A DNA stretch of 36,434 nt from Acidothermus sp. (GCA_023512015.1 JAIMAI010000022.1:1-36434), one strand, 5' to 3'; shown: positions 15,671 through 25,171, numbered from the stretch's first letter. Notes: generated from the sequence alone by a model not told the origin. Made by a program: numbers and translations.

Positions 15671-17179
15671 ATGCCTGGGGAGATCGACGCATCGTTCCTC
15701 GCCTTGCCGCTCACCCCGCTCGCCGAGTCCGCACTCGACGCCGCCACCCGGCTCGGCGCGAGCCACGCCGACGTCCGCGTCGAACGGATCCGCAGCCAGC
15801 ATCTGCGGTTACGCGACGGGCGCCTCCAGGGACGTATCGACGACGAGGACGTCGGATTCGCCGTCCGCGTCGTCTACGAGGGAACGTTCGGCTTCGCTGC
15901 GGGCGTCGACCTGACCCCGGAAGCGGCCCGGCGGGTCGCCGAGCAAGCCGTGGAGATCGCGCGGGCGGCCAAGGCGGTGAACCGCGAGCCGGTGGAGTTG
16001 GCGCCGGAGCCGGTTCATCGCGACGCGGTGTGGGTGTCGGCCTACGACGTCGACCCGTTCACCGTCCCGGACACCGAGAAGCTCGGCCTGCTGGAAGACC
16101 GCAGCCGCCGGCTGCTTGCCGCTCCCGGAATCGACCACGTGGACGCCGGAGTGGCTCAGGTCTTGGAGAACAAGTTCTACGCCGACACCGCGGGGACGAC
16201 GACGACCCAGCAGCGGGTCCGCGTGATGCCGACACTGACCGCCGTCGCGGTCGACGAGGCCAGCGGACGGTTCGAGACGATGGACACCCTCGCCTCGCCG
16301 GCCGGCCGTGGATGGGAATACCTCACCGGAACCGGATGGGATTGGGACCGCGAAATCGCCGAAATTCCGGAGTTGTTGGCCGAGAAGATGTCCGCCCCGT
16401 CGGTCGAGCCGGGCCGCTACGACCTGGTCATCGATCCGACCAATCTCTGGCTCACGATTCACGAGTCGATCGGGCATGCCACCGAATTGGACCGCGCCCT
16501 CGGTTACGAGGCGGCGTACGCCGGGACCAGCTTCGCGACTTTCGACAAATTGGGCTCGCTGCGTTACGGCTCTCCGATCATGCATGTGACCGGGGACCGT
16601 ACCGCGGTTCACGGGCTGGCCACCATCGGCTACGACGACGAAGGAGTGCAGACCCAGCAATTCGATTTGGTGAAGGACGGCATCCTGGTCGGCTACCAAC
16701 TGGACCGCCGTATCGCGCGGTTGAAGGGTTTTCCCCGGTCCAACGGTTGTGCTTTCGCCGACTGCGCGGCTCACATGCCGATCCAACGAATGGCCAACGT
16801 CTCCCTGCAGCCGGCGCCGAACGGTCCGTCGACCGAGGAGCTCATCGGCATGGTGGACCGCGGCATCTACATCGTCGGGGACAAGAGCTGGTCCATCGAC
16901 ATGCAGCGGTACAACTTCCAGTTCACCGGCCAGCGTTTCTTCGAGATTCGTGGCGGCCGTCTCGTACGTCAACTGCGAGACGTCGCCTACCAGGCGACGA
17001 CGACGGATTTCTGGGGGGCGATGGAGGCCGTCGGTGGTCCGCAGACCTACGTCCTGGGGGGTGCGTTCAACTGCGGCAAAGGGCAGCCCGGTCAGATCGC
17101 TCCGGTGAGCCACGGATGCCCATCCGCGCTCTTCCGTGGGATCCGAATCCTCAACACCGTGCAGGAAGGGGGCCGATAG
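15671..17179 (+). CDS. tldD: TldD family metalloprotease subunit
   Basis: A 502-residue TldD protein. The zinc motif HExxxH is at residues 264-269 (HESIGH), and the conserved downstream text (QRYNFQFTGQRFFEIR, then FNCGKGQPGQIAPVSHGCP) is intact. TldD and TldE form a heterodimeric protease whose active site lies in TldD. It degrades or matures small modified or unfolded peptides, including microcin and other RiPP leaders. The ribosome site AGGAGG lies five bases before the ATG. Its stop codon overlaps the tldE start by one base. No precursor peptide gene is visible nearby, so a general housekeeping role is the simplest reading. Confidence 0.94.
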   Translation: MPGEIDASFLALPLTPLAESALDAATRLGASHADVRVERIRSQHLRLRDGRLQGRIDDEDVGFAVRVVYEGTFGFAAGVDLTPEAARRVAEQAVEIARAAKAVNREPVELAPEPVHRDAVWVSAYDVDPFTVPDTEKLGLLEDRSRRLLAAPGIDHVDAGVAQVLENKFYADTAGTTTTQQRVRVMPTLTAVAVDEASGRFETMDTLASPAGRGWEYLTGTGWDWDREIAEIPELLAEKMSAPSVEPGRYDLVIDPTNLWLTIHESIGHATELDRALGYEAAYAGTSFATFDKLGSLRYGSPIMHVTGDRTAVHGLATIGYDDEGVQTQQFDLVKDGILVGYQLDRRIARLKGFPRSNGCAFADCAAHMPIQRMANVSLQPAPNGPSTEELIGMVDRGIYIVGDKSWSIDMQRYNFQFTGQRFFEIRGGRLVRQLRDVAYQATTTDFWGAMEAVGGPQTYVLGGAFNCGKGQPGQIAPVSHGCPSALFRGIRILNTVQEGGR

Positions 17180-18585
17180 TGGCGGCTTTCTCCCCCCAAG
17201 ACGCCGCGGAGAAAATCCTGGACCTGGCGGCGGGATTCGCGGGCGTCGGAGGCTGCGTCGTCATCGTCGACGAGGACAGTTCGGCCAACCTGCGTTGGGC
17301 GAACAACACCGTGACGACCAACGGGGTCACCCGCCAGCGGCGCATCACGGTCGTCGCCGTCGTCGAGCGCAGCGGCGGACAGGCGGCCGGAGTAGTGTCG
17401 CGCAGCGCCACGGCCGCCACCGACCTTGCCGAGCTGGTGGACGCCGCGGTGAGCGCGGGGCGGTCCAGCACGCCGGCGGAGGACGCCGTACCGCTGGTCG
17501 CGCCGTCCGGACCCGCGGACGACGCCTGGTCCGCCCCACCGCAGGAGACCTCGGGGGCGGTATTCGCCGATTTCGTCGCCCCGCTCGGGGAGGAATTGGC
17601 GAGGGCCCAAGGAGCCGGCCGACTGCTGTTCGGGTACGCCGAGCACCGAATGCGGACCACCTACCTCGCGTCCTCCACCGGCGTCCGGCTGCGCCACGAC
17701 CAGCCGACCGGCAAGGTAGAAATCACCGGAAAATCCCCGGATTTCCTCCGCTCGGCATGGACGGCGGCCCCCACCCGCACCTTCCGCGACGTCGACGTCG
17801 CCGCCCTGCACGAGGATCTCGCCCGCCGTCTGCAGTGGGCCTCCCGCCAAGTGGAGCTTCCCCCCGGACGTTACGAGACCCTCCTCCCACCGACGGCGGT
17901 AGCCGATTTGATGATCTACATGTACTGGTCGGCCGGCGCCCGCGACGCCCACGACGGCCGGACCGTCTTCAGTCGCCCCGGCGGCGGAACGCGGGTCGGC
18001 GAGCGGCTCACGTCGGTTCCGCTCACGCTGCGCAGCGACCCGTGGGCACCCGGCTTGGAGTGCGAACCATTTGTGATCGCCCACCTGTCCACCGCGGAGA
18101 CGTCGGTCTTCGACAACGGGCTGCCGCTCGCGCCGACGTCCTGGATCGACCGCGGGACGTTGAACGCCCTCATCCAGACCCGACACTCAGCGGCCCTCAC
18201 CGGCCTGGCGCTCACCCCCGGGATCGACAACCTGATCCTCGAACATGCCGACGGTGGCCCGAGCCTGGAGGAGATGATCGGCTCGTCGCGTCGCAGCTTG
18301 CTCGTCACCTCGCTGTGGTACATCCGCGAAGTCGATCCTCAGACCTTGCTGCTCACCGGACTCACCCGAGACGGGCTCTACTTGATCGAGGACGGCGAAG
18401 TCGTCGGCGCGGTCAACAACTTCCGCTTCAACGAGAGTCCGGTGGATCTGCTCTCCAGGACGAGCGAGGTCGGGGCCACGGTGCGCTGCCTGCCGCGTGA
18501 GTGGAGCGACGACTTCACCCGCACTGCCATGCCGCCGCTGCGGATCCCCGACTTCAACATGAGCACGGTCTCCCAGGCCTCGTGA
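17179..18585 (+). CDS. tldE: TldE/PmbA family metalloprotease partner subunit
   Basis: A 468-residue PmbA/TldE homologue that pairs with TldD. It has the family layout: an N-terminal alpha/beta domain (about 1-220) and a C-terminal beta-rich domain with TLNALIQTRHSA and YLIEDGEVVGAVNNFRFNESPVDLL. It lacks HExxxH, as expected of the non-catalytic partner. The start is GTG 17179, which overlaps the tldD TAG by one base and has GGAAGGGGG upstream, so translation is coupled. The open frame extends 1.5 kb upstream only as a shadow of tldD. Confidence 0.93.
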   Translation: MAAFSPQDAAEKILDLAAGFAGVGGCVVIVDEDSSANLRWANNTVTTNGVTRQRRITVVAVVERSGGQAAGVVSRSATAATDLAELVDAAVSAGRSSTPAEDAVPLVAPSGPADDAWSAPPQETSGAVFADFVAPLGEELARAQGAGRLLFGYAEHRMRTTYLASSTGVRLRHDQPTGKVEITGKSPDFLRSAWTAAPTRTFRDVDVAALHEDLARRLQWASRQVELPPGRYETLLPPTAVADLMIYMYWSAGARDAHDGRTVFSRPGGGTRVGERLTSVPLTLRSDPWAPGLECEPFVIAHLSTAETSVFDNGLPLAPTSWIDRGTLNALIQTRHSAALTGLALTPGIDNLILEHADGGPSLEEMIGSSRRSLLVTSLWYIREVDPQTLLLTGLTRDGLYLIEDGEVVGAVNNFRFNESPVDLLSRTSEVGATVRCLPREWSDDFTRTAMPPLRIPDFNMSTVSQAS

Positions 18586-18627
18586 ACCGGCTGTGTCTCG
18601 CCGGTGCGGCCCGTGACCGCGGCTTGC

Positions 18628-18840
18628 TCAGGGGTCTTCGAGGCGGAACCCCACCTTCATCGCCACCTGGAAATGGTCGACTTCGCCGTTGACGAGGTTG
18701 CCCCGGATTTGGGTCACCTCGAACCAGTCCAGGTGCCGCAGGGTCTGCGCGGCACGGTGGATGCCGTTGCGGATCGCCTGCTGGACGCTTTCCCGCGACG
18801 TCCCGACAATCTCGGTGACGCGGTATGTCCGGTCGGTCAT
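18628..18840 (-). CDS. Dodecin family flavin-binding protein
   Basis: A 70-residue dodecin. The sequence spans the whole family: TYRVTEIVGTS, the helix ESVQQAIRNGIHRAA, then Trp39 in HLDWFEV, whose ring stacks on bound flavin, and the C-terminal strands GEVDHFQVAMKVGFRL. Dodecins assemble into hollow dodecamers that store or buffer flavins (FMN/riboflavin) and CoA. The ATG at 18840 has AAGGAGGA six bases upstream. The gene is divergent from DUF3099-nadA and converges with tldE. Confidence 0.93.
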   Translation of the reverse strand: MTDRTYRVTEIVGTSRESVQQAIRNGIHRAAQTLRHLDWFEVTQIRGNLVNGEVDHFQVAMKVGFRLEDP

Positions 18841-18901
18841 CGGGATTCCTCCTTCGTCCCGGGACGACGGCACGTGCCGCCGTCCGCCTTGCATCCCTCG
18901 G

Positions 18902-18907
18902 TACGGT
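18902..18907 (+). promoter_or_regulatory. Candidate -10 element, leaderless start of the DUF3099-nadA operon
   Basis: TACGGT (TAnnnT) ends seven bases before the GTG at 18915, so transcription would begin at or next to the start codon. No good -35 box is seen. Confidence 0.45.
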
Positions 18908-18914
18908 GAAAAGC

Positions 18915-19256
18915 GTGACAGGTCGCGGCCGCCTGCGCCGCGAGCAGGTACCGTTGGTGACCACCGCGCGACCGCCGCACTCCGTCGAATTGTCGCAGCG
19001 GTTTCGGCGTTACGTCTTCTCGATGACGGTGCGCACGGTCGCGCTGGTCCTCGCCATCTTCGTCGTTCACGGGTGGCTCCGACTGGTAGCGATCGTCGCC
19101 GGGATCGCTCTTCCCTGGTTGGCTGTGGTGATCGCAAACGCCGGACTGACCCGCAAGGAGCAAGGCCCGATGCTCCTCCGGCATGATGAACTCGAAAGGG
19201 AAACCGCGACGCGACGCGACGAAGACGACGACGGACGACGATCGGACTCAGAATGA
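18915..19256 (+). CDS. DUF3099 family small membrane protein
   Basis: About 113 residues with two membrane helices (about 38-56 and 58-78). The order is [19 protein letters not shown], then [25 protein letters not shown], which is the DUF3099 pattern of actinobacteria. The tail is acidic and basic by turns ([13 protein letters not shown]) and probably cytoplasmic. The function is unknown. I place the start at GTG 18915 from the -10 spacing; GTG 18906 is also in frame. The stop overlaps the nadA ATG by four bases (ATGA), so the two are co-translated. Confidence 0.82.
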   Translation: MTGRGRLRREQVPLVTTARPPHSVELSQRFRRYVFSMTVRTVALVLAIFVVHGWLRLVAIVAGIALPWLAVVIANAGLTRKEQGPMLLRHDELERETATRRDEDDDGRRSDSE

Positions 19257-20236
19257 CCCTAGATACGGCTACCCTCCCCGAGACGTGGGCGCAGGAAGTA
19301 CGGGAGCTTGCCCGGCAACGCAATGCGGTCATTCTCGCACACAATTATCAGATCCCCGAAATCCAGGACGTCGCTGATTACGTCGGAGATTCGCTGGCCT
19401 TGTCGCGAATAGCGGCGACCCACCCGGCGCAGGTCATCGTTTTCTGCGGCGTCCACTTCATGGCGGAGACGGCGAAAATTCTCTCCCCGGAGAAGACCGT
19501 GCTCCTCCCCGAGCCGGAAGCCGGCTGTTCGTTGGCCGCGAGCATCACGGCGGACGACGTCAGGTCGTGGAAGCGGCGTCATCCCGACGGCGTCGTGGTG
19601 GCTTATGTCAACACGAGCGCCGAGGTCAAGGCGGAGGCGGATATCTGTTGCACGTCCTCCAATGCCGCCGATGTCGTTCGGTCGCTTCCCACGGATATAC
19701 CGATTTTCTTCCTTCCGGACCAATTCCTCGGCGCGCACGTACGACGGGTGACCGGCCGCGAGATGGAGATCTGGGCGGGCGAATGTCACGTCCATGCCGA
19801 GATTTCACCGGCGGATGTTCGTCGTCGGCTGTCCGAAGAGCCCAACGCGGAGCTATTGGTGCATCCGGAATGCGGTTGCACGACGACCGCGCTGTATCTC
19901 ACCGGCACGGGGGACCTGCCGGCCGATCGCACCCGGGTGCTGTCGACCGGCGGAATGGTGGCGTACGCGAAGCAGACGCGGGCGCGGCGGGTGTTGGTCG
20001 CGACGGAAACCGGAATCCTCTATCAGTTGCGGAAACTGGCGCCGCGTACCGAATTCGTGCCGGTTTCCGAGCGCGCAGTGTGCCCGTACATGAAGATGAT
20101 TACGCCGGAGAAGCTCCTGCGAAGTCTTCGCGACTTCATCTACCGGGTGGAGGTGGAACCGGAGCTCGCAGCCCGCGCGCGGCGAAGCGTCGAACGCATG
20201 ATTGCGATCGGTTCGCCGTCGGTCGGCGGCGAATGA
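19253..20236 (+). CDS. nadA: Quinolinate synthase NadA
   Basis: A 327-residue NadA, which condenses iminoaspartate with dihydroxyacetone phosphate to quinolinate in de novo NAD synthesis. The three cysteines that bind the 4Fe-4S cluster are visible: Cys92 (EAGCSLA), Cys207 (HPECGC) and Cys277 ([10 protein letters not shown]). [10 protein letters not shown] (29-38) is the substrate-binding start of the first domain. In many actinobacteria nadA is followed by nadB and nadC. Here it is followed by a convergent lipoprotein gene, so aspartate oxidase and nadC must be elsewhere. It depends on Fe-S assembly, for which a full suf operon lies 5.5 kb away. Confidence 0.96.
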   Translation: MTLDTATLPETWAQEVRELARQRNAVILAHNYQIPEIQDVADYVGDSLALSRIAATHPAQVIVFCGVHFMAETAKILSPEKTVLLPEPEAGCSLAASITADDVRSWKRRHPDGVVVAYVNTSAEVKAEADICCTSSNAADVVRSLPTDIPIFFLPDQFLGAHVRRVTGREMEIWAGECHVHAEISPADVRRRLSEEPNAELLVHPECGCTTTALYLTGTGDLPADRTRVLSTGGMVAYAKQTRARRVLVATETGILYQLRKLAPRTEFVPVSERAVCPYMKMITPEKLLRSLRDFIYRVEVEPELAARARRSVERMIAIGSPSVGGE

Positions 20237-20248
20237 CGAAACAAACCT

Positions 20249-20587
20249 TCACTGCTGGTCTCCCCCGACCAGGGCGTACCCAGCGACGCTCGGGTCCTTG
20301 CGCAGGCAGTCGTACAGTTGCTGGAGCTGGTAATTGTTCGCCGTCTCGACCCGATACCGCACGTTGTTGAGCAGCGTCGAGGGATACCGGCTGTCGGTCG
20401 CGAGCGGCTCGCGGATCACACCCGGGCCCCCGGGGCAGCTCTGCCAGACCCGCAAGTGATCCGCTTGGGTGGCTCCCGGCACGAAATGGACGACGACTTC
20501 CTGTCGGACCACGGCCCGACCGCACCCGGCAAGAACGAAGGCGATGAGCGCGGCGAGGACCCCGGGCAGGAGTCTGCGTCGCATCAC
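20249..20587 (-). CDS. Small secreted lipoprotein of unknown function
   Basis: A 112-residue protein with a lipoprotein signal: basic MMRRRLL, a hydrophobic stretch and the lipobox LAGC (lipidated Cys22). The mature part of about 90 residues contains two further cysteines, in WQSCPGG and YDCLRKD, that could form a disulfide. The text VRYRVETANNYQLQQLYDCL recalls small conserved lipoproteins of actinobacteria, but I cannot name a family. GTG 20587 or ATG 20584 could start it; GGAAGG lies upstream of both. It is divergent from the GH15 gene and converges with nadA. Confidence 0.8.
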   Translation of the reverse strand: MMRRRLLPGVLAALIAFVLAGCGRAVVRQEVVVHFVPGATQADHLRVWQSCPGGPGVIREPLATDSRYPSTLLNNVRYRVETANNYQLQQLYDCLRKDPSVAGYALVGGDQQ

Positions 20588-20670
20588 TCACATTTCCTTC
20601 CCGCCTGCCTCGACCGGCCAGCTCCAGGGTACGGAAGGATGAAGGAACGCCCCAGGAGAGGAGTTCGTCG

Positions 20671-22554
20671 ATGTCACGACCGATCGAGGATTACGGGCTG
20701 ATCGGAGACATGCAGACCGCCGCCTTGGTGAGCGTGGGCGGATCCATCGACTGGCTGTGCTTCCCGCGTTTCGACTCCGCGGCCTGCTTCGCAGCTCTCC
20801 TCGGGGACGAGAACAACGGACACTGGACCATCGCCCCGGTATCCGGCGCCGATGCGACCAGGCGGCGCTATCGCGGCGACACGTTGATCCTCGAACACGA
20901 GTGGGACACCCCCGAGGGTTCGGTGCGTCTCATCGACTTCATGCCCCCGCGTGACGAGGTCCCAGACGTCGTCCGGATCGTCGAGGGCATTTCCGGACGG
21001 GTAGAGATGCGCAGCACGCTACGCATCCGCTTCGATTACGGCCACATCATTCCCTGGGTGACCCGCCACGACGGCGTCCTCGGAGCGATCGCCGGACCGG
21101 ATGCGCTGTGGATTCGCTCCCCCGTTCCCACGAAAGGCGTCGACTTCTCGACCGTTGCCGAGTTCAGCGTCTCCGAAGGGGACCGGTTGGCGTTCTCCGC
21201 TACCTGGAATCCCTCCCATTGGCCCCCGCCCCGTACCCCCGACCCGTTCCGCGCCCTACGTGATACCGAGAAGTACTGGCAGAAATGGGTGGCCGGAAAC
21301 CTTTGCGACCCCTCCAGCCCTTATCACGAGGCGGTCGTCCGCTCGCTCATCGTGTTGAAGGCCCTGACGTATCGGCCGACCGGGGGCATCGTCGCCGCGG
21401 CGACCACGTCGCTTCCCGAACAGCTCGGTGGCGATCGCAACTGGGACTACCGTTACTGCTGGCTCCGGGACGCCACGATGACCCTGCACGCCATGCTCGA
21501 CGCAGGCTACGAAGAGGAAGCCAAGGCGTGGCGGGAATGGCTGGTGCGAGCCGTCGCCGGCGACCCGAAAGACATGCAAATCATGTACGGGATCGACGGG
21601 CGGCGCCGACTCACCGAGGAGGAGCTGCCGTGGCTGGCCGGGTACGAAGGCTCACGGCCGGTGCGCATCGGAAACGCGGCCTCGGGGCAATTCCAACTCG
21701 ACGTATACGGCGAGGTCATGGATGCTCTCGAACTCGCCCGCACCGCGGGGCTCGCCCCGGACGAGCAAACCTGGTCTTTCCAGCGCGTGGTGATGGATTT
21801 CCTCGAAGGCCACTGGCGTGACCCCGATAACGGGATTTGGGAAATCCGCGGCGACCGTCAGCACTTCACCCACTCGAAAGTCATGGCGTGGGTAGCCGTC
21901 GACCGGGCGATTCGCGGGGTCGAACGCTGGGGGCTTTCGGGACCCGTCACCAAATGGAAGGCCCTGCGGGACGAGATTCGCGACGACGTCCTCACCCACG
22001 GATACAACCCGGAGCTCGGATACTTCACCCAAGCGTACGGATCACGCGAACTGGACGCTGCGCTGCTGCTCATCCCTGCCTACGGTTTTCTCCCGGCGAC
22101 GGACGAAAGAATCATCCGCACCATCGAGGCCATCCAACGGGAGCTCGTGGAGGACGGATTCGTGCGGCGCTACAAGACGGGGGGTGACACCCCGAGCATC
22201 GACGGGCTCAGCGGAGAAGAAGGCACCTTCCTCGCCTGTACTTTCTGGCTCGCCGATGCGCTGTGTCTGGCCGGACGACGCGAGGAAGCGCGGGACATCT
22301 ACGAGCGGCTGCTCGACCTCCGCAACGACCTCGGTTTGCTGAGCGAGGAGTGGGATGTGCGCCGCAAACGTCAAGTCGGCAACGTGCCGCAGGCGTACAG
22401 CCACATCGGCATCGTCAACACCGCGAACAATCTCACCGGCGAGACCGGGCCCGCGCACAACCGGGCCGGAGAGTACGTGCTGTCCCTTCGTCGCCGCGTC
22501 CGCGGCTTGCCGCAGGCGCTCAGCCGCCTCGGCCTCACCCTCCGCCGGAGCTGA
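20671..22554 (+). CDS. Glycoside hydrolase family 15 (glucoamylase or trehalase-like)
   Basis: A 627-residue cytoplasmic GH15 enzyme with no signal peptide. An N-terminal beta-sandwich (about 1-215, starting IEDYGLIGDMQTAALVS and GSIDWLCFPRFDS) is followed by an (alpha/alpha)6 barrel. The likely catalytic acid Glu391 lies in DNGIWEIRG, and the base lies in LLSEEWD (Glu559/560). The barrel carries RNWDYRYCWLRDA-type residues that line the active site. Actinobacterial proteins of this type include glucoamylases and trehalases, and the sequence alone does not decide between them. A ribosome site (AGGAGAGGAG) precedes ATG 20671. The last 20 bp overlap the convergent ABC exporter gene. Confidence 0.92.
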   Translation: MSRPIEDYGLIGDMQTAALVSVGGSIDWLCFPRFDSAACFAALLGDENNGHWTIAPVSGADATRRRYRGDTLILEHEWDTPEGSVRLIDFMPPRDEVPDVVRIVEGISGRVEMRSTLRIRFDYGHIIPWVTRHDGVLGAIAGPDALWIRSPVPTKGVDFSTVAEFSVSEGDRLAFSATWNPSHWPPPRTPDPFRALRDTEKYWQKWVAGNLCDPSSPYHEAVVRSLIVLKALTYRPTGGIVAAATTSLPEQLGGDRNWDYRYCWLRDATMTLHAMLDAGYEEEAKAWREWLVRAVAGDPKDMQIMYGIDGRRRLTEEELPWLAGYEGSRPVRIGNAASGQFQLDVYGEVMDALELARTAGLAPDEQTWSFQRVVMDFLEGHWRDPDNGIWEIRGDRQHFTHSKVMAWVAVDRAIRGVERWGLSGPVTKWKALRDEIRDDVLTHGYNPELGYFTQAYGSRELDAALLLIPAYGFLPATDERIIRTIEAIQRELVEDGFVRRYKTGGDTPSIDGLSGEEGTFLACTFWLADALCLAGRREEARDIYERLLDLRNDLGLLSEEWDVRRKRQVGNVPQAYSHIGIVNTANNLTGETGPAHNRAGEYVLSLRRRVRGLPQALSRLGLTLRRS

Positions 22555-24544
22555 CCGACATCCTCTCCGGACCGACCGATGCTGCGGCGGCTCCGAAGCC
22601 CACCGCTTCGGAGCCGTCTGAGGAACCGGCCACCCGCCTATCGCCGTCCCCCTCCGCGGACGACGTCGCGAACTGGGTGCGGTACAGCTCCGCATACAGC
22701 CCGCCGGCGGCGAGCAATTCCTCGTGGGTGCCCCGTTCGACGATCCGCCCGTCGTCGACGACGAGGATGAGGTCGGCGCCGCGAATCGTCGAGAGCCGGT
22801 GGGCGATGACGAGGGATGTGCGGCCCGCCAGCGCCGATTGCAGCGCCCGCTGGACGGCGACTTCGGATTCCGAGTCGAGGTGGGCGGTGGCCTCGTCCAA
22901 TACGACGATGCTCGGCTTCTTGAGGAGCAGGCGAGCGATCGCGAGCCGCTGTTTTTCCCCTCCGGAGAGCCGGTATCCGCGGTCACCAACGACCGTGTCC
23001 AGGCCGTCTTTCAAGCTGGAGACGAGGTCCCAGATCTGGGCCGCCTTGCACGCTTCGATGAGTTCTTCCTCGCTGGCATCTGGAGCGGCATACCGCAGGT
23101 TCGCGCGGATCGTGTCGTGGAATAGGTGCGGATCCTGGGTGACCACCCCCACGACTCTGCGAAGCGAGTCGAGGGTCACTTCGCGAACGTCGATACCGCC
23201 GACCTTCACCGACCCGCTCGTCACGTCGTACAGCCGCGGCACGAGAGAGGCGATCGTCGTCTTCCCCGCCCCGGAAGGTCCGACGATCGCGACGAGCTGC
23301 CCGGGCTCGGCGCGGAACGAGACGTCGTGGAGCACCGTCTCGCCCGGCTTGCTGTCCAGGACGGCGACCGATTCCAAGGAGGCCAAGGAGACCTCGCTGG
23401 CGGCCGGGTAGCGGAAGGTCACGTGGTCGAACTCCACACTGCGAGCGCTGCGCGGATCGAGCTCGACCGCACCCGGCGCGTCCTGGATCATGATGGGGAG
23501 GTCGAGGACTTCGAAGACACGCTCGAACGACACCAACGCCGTCATGATCGAGACGTTGACGTTGGAGAGGGCCGTGAGGGGGCCGTAGAGCCTGGTCAGG
23601 TACGCACCGAGAGCGACCACGGTGCCGACGTCCAGCCGCCCGACGGCGGCCTGCCACCCGCCCCAGCCGTAGACCAGGGCGGTCCCGAGGGAGGCGACCA
23701 GCATGAGCGAGGCGAAGAACACCACCCCGTACATGGCCTGGGTGACCCCGATGTCGCGAACCCGACCTGCTTTGGCGCGAAAGGCGGCGTCTTCTTCCTC
23801 CCTCCGCCCGAAAAGGGCGACGAGCAACGCACCCGCGACGTTGAATCGCTCGGTCATAGTCGTGTTCATCGCGGAGTTGAGGTTGTAGCTTTCGCGGGTG
23901 ATCGCTTGGAGTCGTCTGCCGAACCATCGGGCGGGAATCACGAAGATCGGTAAGAGGGCGAGGGCGACCAAGGTGATCTGCCACGACAGCGCGAACATCA
24001 CGCCCAGCGTGAAAGCGACGCCGAAGAGGTTGCTCACGACGCTCGACATGGTCGAGGTGAACGCCTGCTGGGCTCCCAGCACGTCGTTGTTCAGCCGACT
24101 GATCAGCGCGCCGGTCTGGGTCCGGGTGAAGAATGCGATCGGCATGCGCTGCACGTGGGCGAACACCCGGGCTCGCATATCGAAGATCAGACCTTCGCCG
24201 ATGCGAGCGGAGAAGAAGCGTTCGACGAGCATGAGCACGGCGTCGAGGACGGCAATGAGGGCGACTCCCAGGGCCAGGACGACGACCAGCCCCGGCCGAT
24301 GACCCAACGCCCCCTTATTGATGATCTCCCGGAAGAGCAGGGGGGTGACGGATCCCAGGGCGGAATCGAAGGCGAGCAAGGCGACCAGGGTGAGGATGAG
24401 CCAGCGGTACGGCTTGGCGAAACGCAGGATGCGGCGCACTGTCCCGGGGGCCAGGCGTTTGTTGGCTACGGAGCGGTCCTGCAGGAACGACCGCATTCCG
24501 TGCCAGGCGCCGCCCATACCGCCGACGCCACCGAACATGCTCAC
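22535..24544 (-). CDS. ABC exporter, fused membrane and ATPase domains
   Basis: A 669-residue half-transporter. The type I exporter membrane domain (about 45-330, six helices) is followed by an ATPase domain (about 375-625) with Walker A GPSGAGKTT, Q-loop VTQDPHLF, signature LSGGEKQR, Walker B VVLDEATAHLD and H-loop AHRLS. It is of the multidrug/lipid-exporter type and would act as a homodimer or with another half. The substrate is unknown. The N-terminus has a Gly-rich leader (MSMFGGVGGMGG). The GTG at 24544 forms a 4-nt GTGA overlap with the crotonase-like gene, so the two are coupled. Confidence 0.93.
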   Translation of the reverse strand: MSMFGGVGGMGGAWHGMRSFLQDRSVANKRLAPGTVRRILRFAKPYRWLILTLVALLAFDSALGSVTPLLFREIINKGALGHRPGLVVVLALGVALIAVLDAVLMLVERFFSARIGEGLIFDMRARVFAHVQRMPIAFFTRTQTGALISRLNNDVLGAQQAFTSTMSSVVSNLFGVAFTLGVMFALSWQITLVALALLPIFVIPARWFGRRLQAITRESYNLNSAMNTTMTERFNVAGALLVALFGRREEEDAAFRAKAGRVRDIGVTQAMYGVVFFASLMLVASLGTALVYGWGGWQAAVGRLDVGTVVALGAYLTRLYGPLTALSNVNVSIMTALVSFERVFEVLDLPIMIQDAPGAVELDPRSARSVEFDHVTFRYPAASEVSLASLESVAVLDSKPGETVLHDVSFRAEPGQLVAIVGPSGAGKTTIASLVPRLYDVTSGSVKVGGIDVREVTLDSLRRVVGVVTQDPHLFHDTIRANLRYAAPDASEEELIEACKAAQIWDLVSSLKDGLDTVVGDRGYRLSGGEKQRLAIARLLLKKPSIVVLDEATAHLDSESEVAVQRALQSALAGRTSLVIAHRLSTIRGADLILVVDDGRIVERGTHEELLAAGGLYAELYRTQFATSSAEGDGDRRVAGSSDGSEAVGFGAAAASVGPERMSVSSGGG

Positions 24545-25152
24545 GATGCAACTCCTCGACTAACACTCTCTTTTTCGAGGAGCGCCAACTCGGCCACTTC
24601 GCATTCCCGACGATCCTCGGGGAGTTCGAGGGAGGCCTTGGCCTTCGCGAAGCGGTCGCGTGACTGGGCGAGCACGGCTTCCGCCATACGGGAGATCACT
24701 CGCTCCGCGTCATCACGATGGTCGACTAGCTCGTCGATGAGCCCGAAACGGTGGGCGTCCGTTGCCGACAGCTCGGTATCCGTGGTGGCCAGAAGCAACG
24801 CACGACCGTAGCCGAGCGCGGCACGAAGCCGGCTCAGAACCCCCAAGCCCGGCACCAGATCACGCGTCACGAATCGAGTCCGCCGGGTCGCCACCCTGAT
24901 ATCGGCGGCGAGCGCCACAGCCCAGCCGAATCCCGTGACCGGCCCATCCAGCAGGGCGATCGACAGCAGGTCGGGGCGGCGCAGCCACTCCACGGCGTCC
25001 CGCGCGTCGCGAAGCTCGGCGGCCGCCACATCGGCGGCAAACAACCCGTGGACGACGACCACGCGAACGTCGCCCGTGAGGGTGTGCCACGCGGCCCGCA
25101 GAGCCCGGAACGGCTCGGCAGGATGCGGGGGCGGCAACGCCACCCACCGCAT
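24541..25152 (-). CDS. Crotonase-fold (enoyl-CoA hydratase-like) protein, probably inactive as a hydratase
   Basis: About 203 residues, shorter than the usual 250-260. The core GPVTGFGWAVALAADIRVATRRTRF aligns with the crotonase oxyanion-hole segment (normally GxAxGGGxxLAxxxD), and a degraded form of the PELGL region follows (DLVPGLGVLSRLRAALG). The two catalytic glutamates of classical enoyl-CoA hydratases are not apparent, so another role or a different crotonase reaction is likely. The frame runs upstream to 25227, but that part overlaps the HTH gene. ATG 25152 leaves a 19-bp gap. The cluster HTH - crotonase - ABC also exists in other actinobacteria, as far as I recall. Confidence 0.78.
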   Translation of the reverse strand: MRWVALPPPHPAEPFRALRAAWHTLTGDVRVVVVHGLFAADVAAAELRDARDAVEWLRRPDLLSIALLDGPVTGFGWAVALAADIRVATRRTRFVTRDLVPGLGVLSRLRAALGYGRALLLATTDTELSATDAHRFGLIDELVDHRDDAERVISRMAEAVLAQSRDRFAKAKASLELPEDRRECEVAELALLEKESVSRGVAS

Positions 25153-25171
25153 CTGCCGAGCCGCTGCAGTG

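Noticed and set aside
15809..17113. 434-codon minus-strand frame across tldD
   Set aside because: It is a shadow of tldD, whose motifs and ribosome site are certain.
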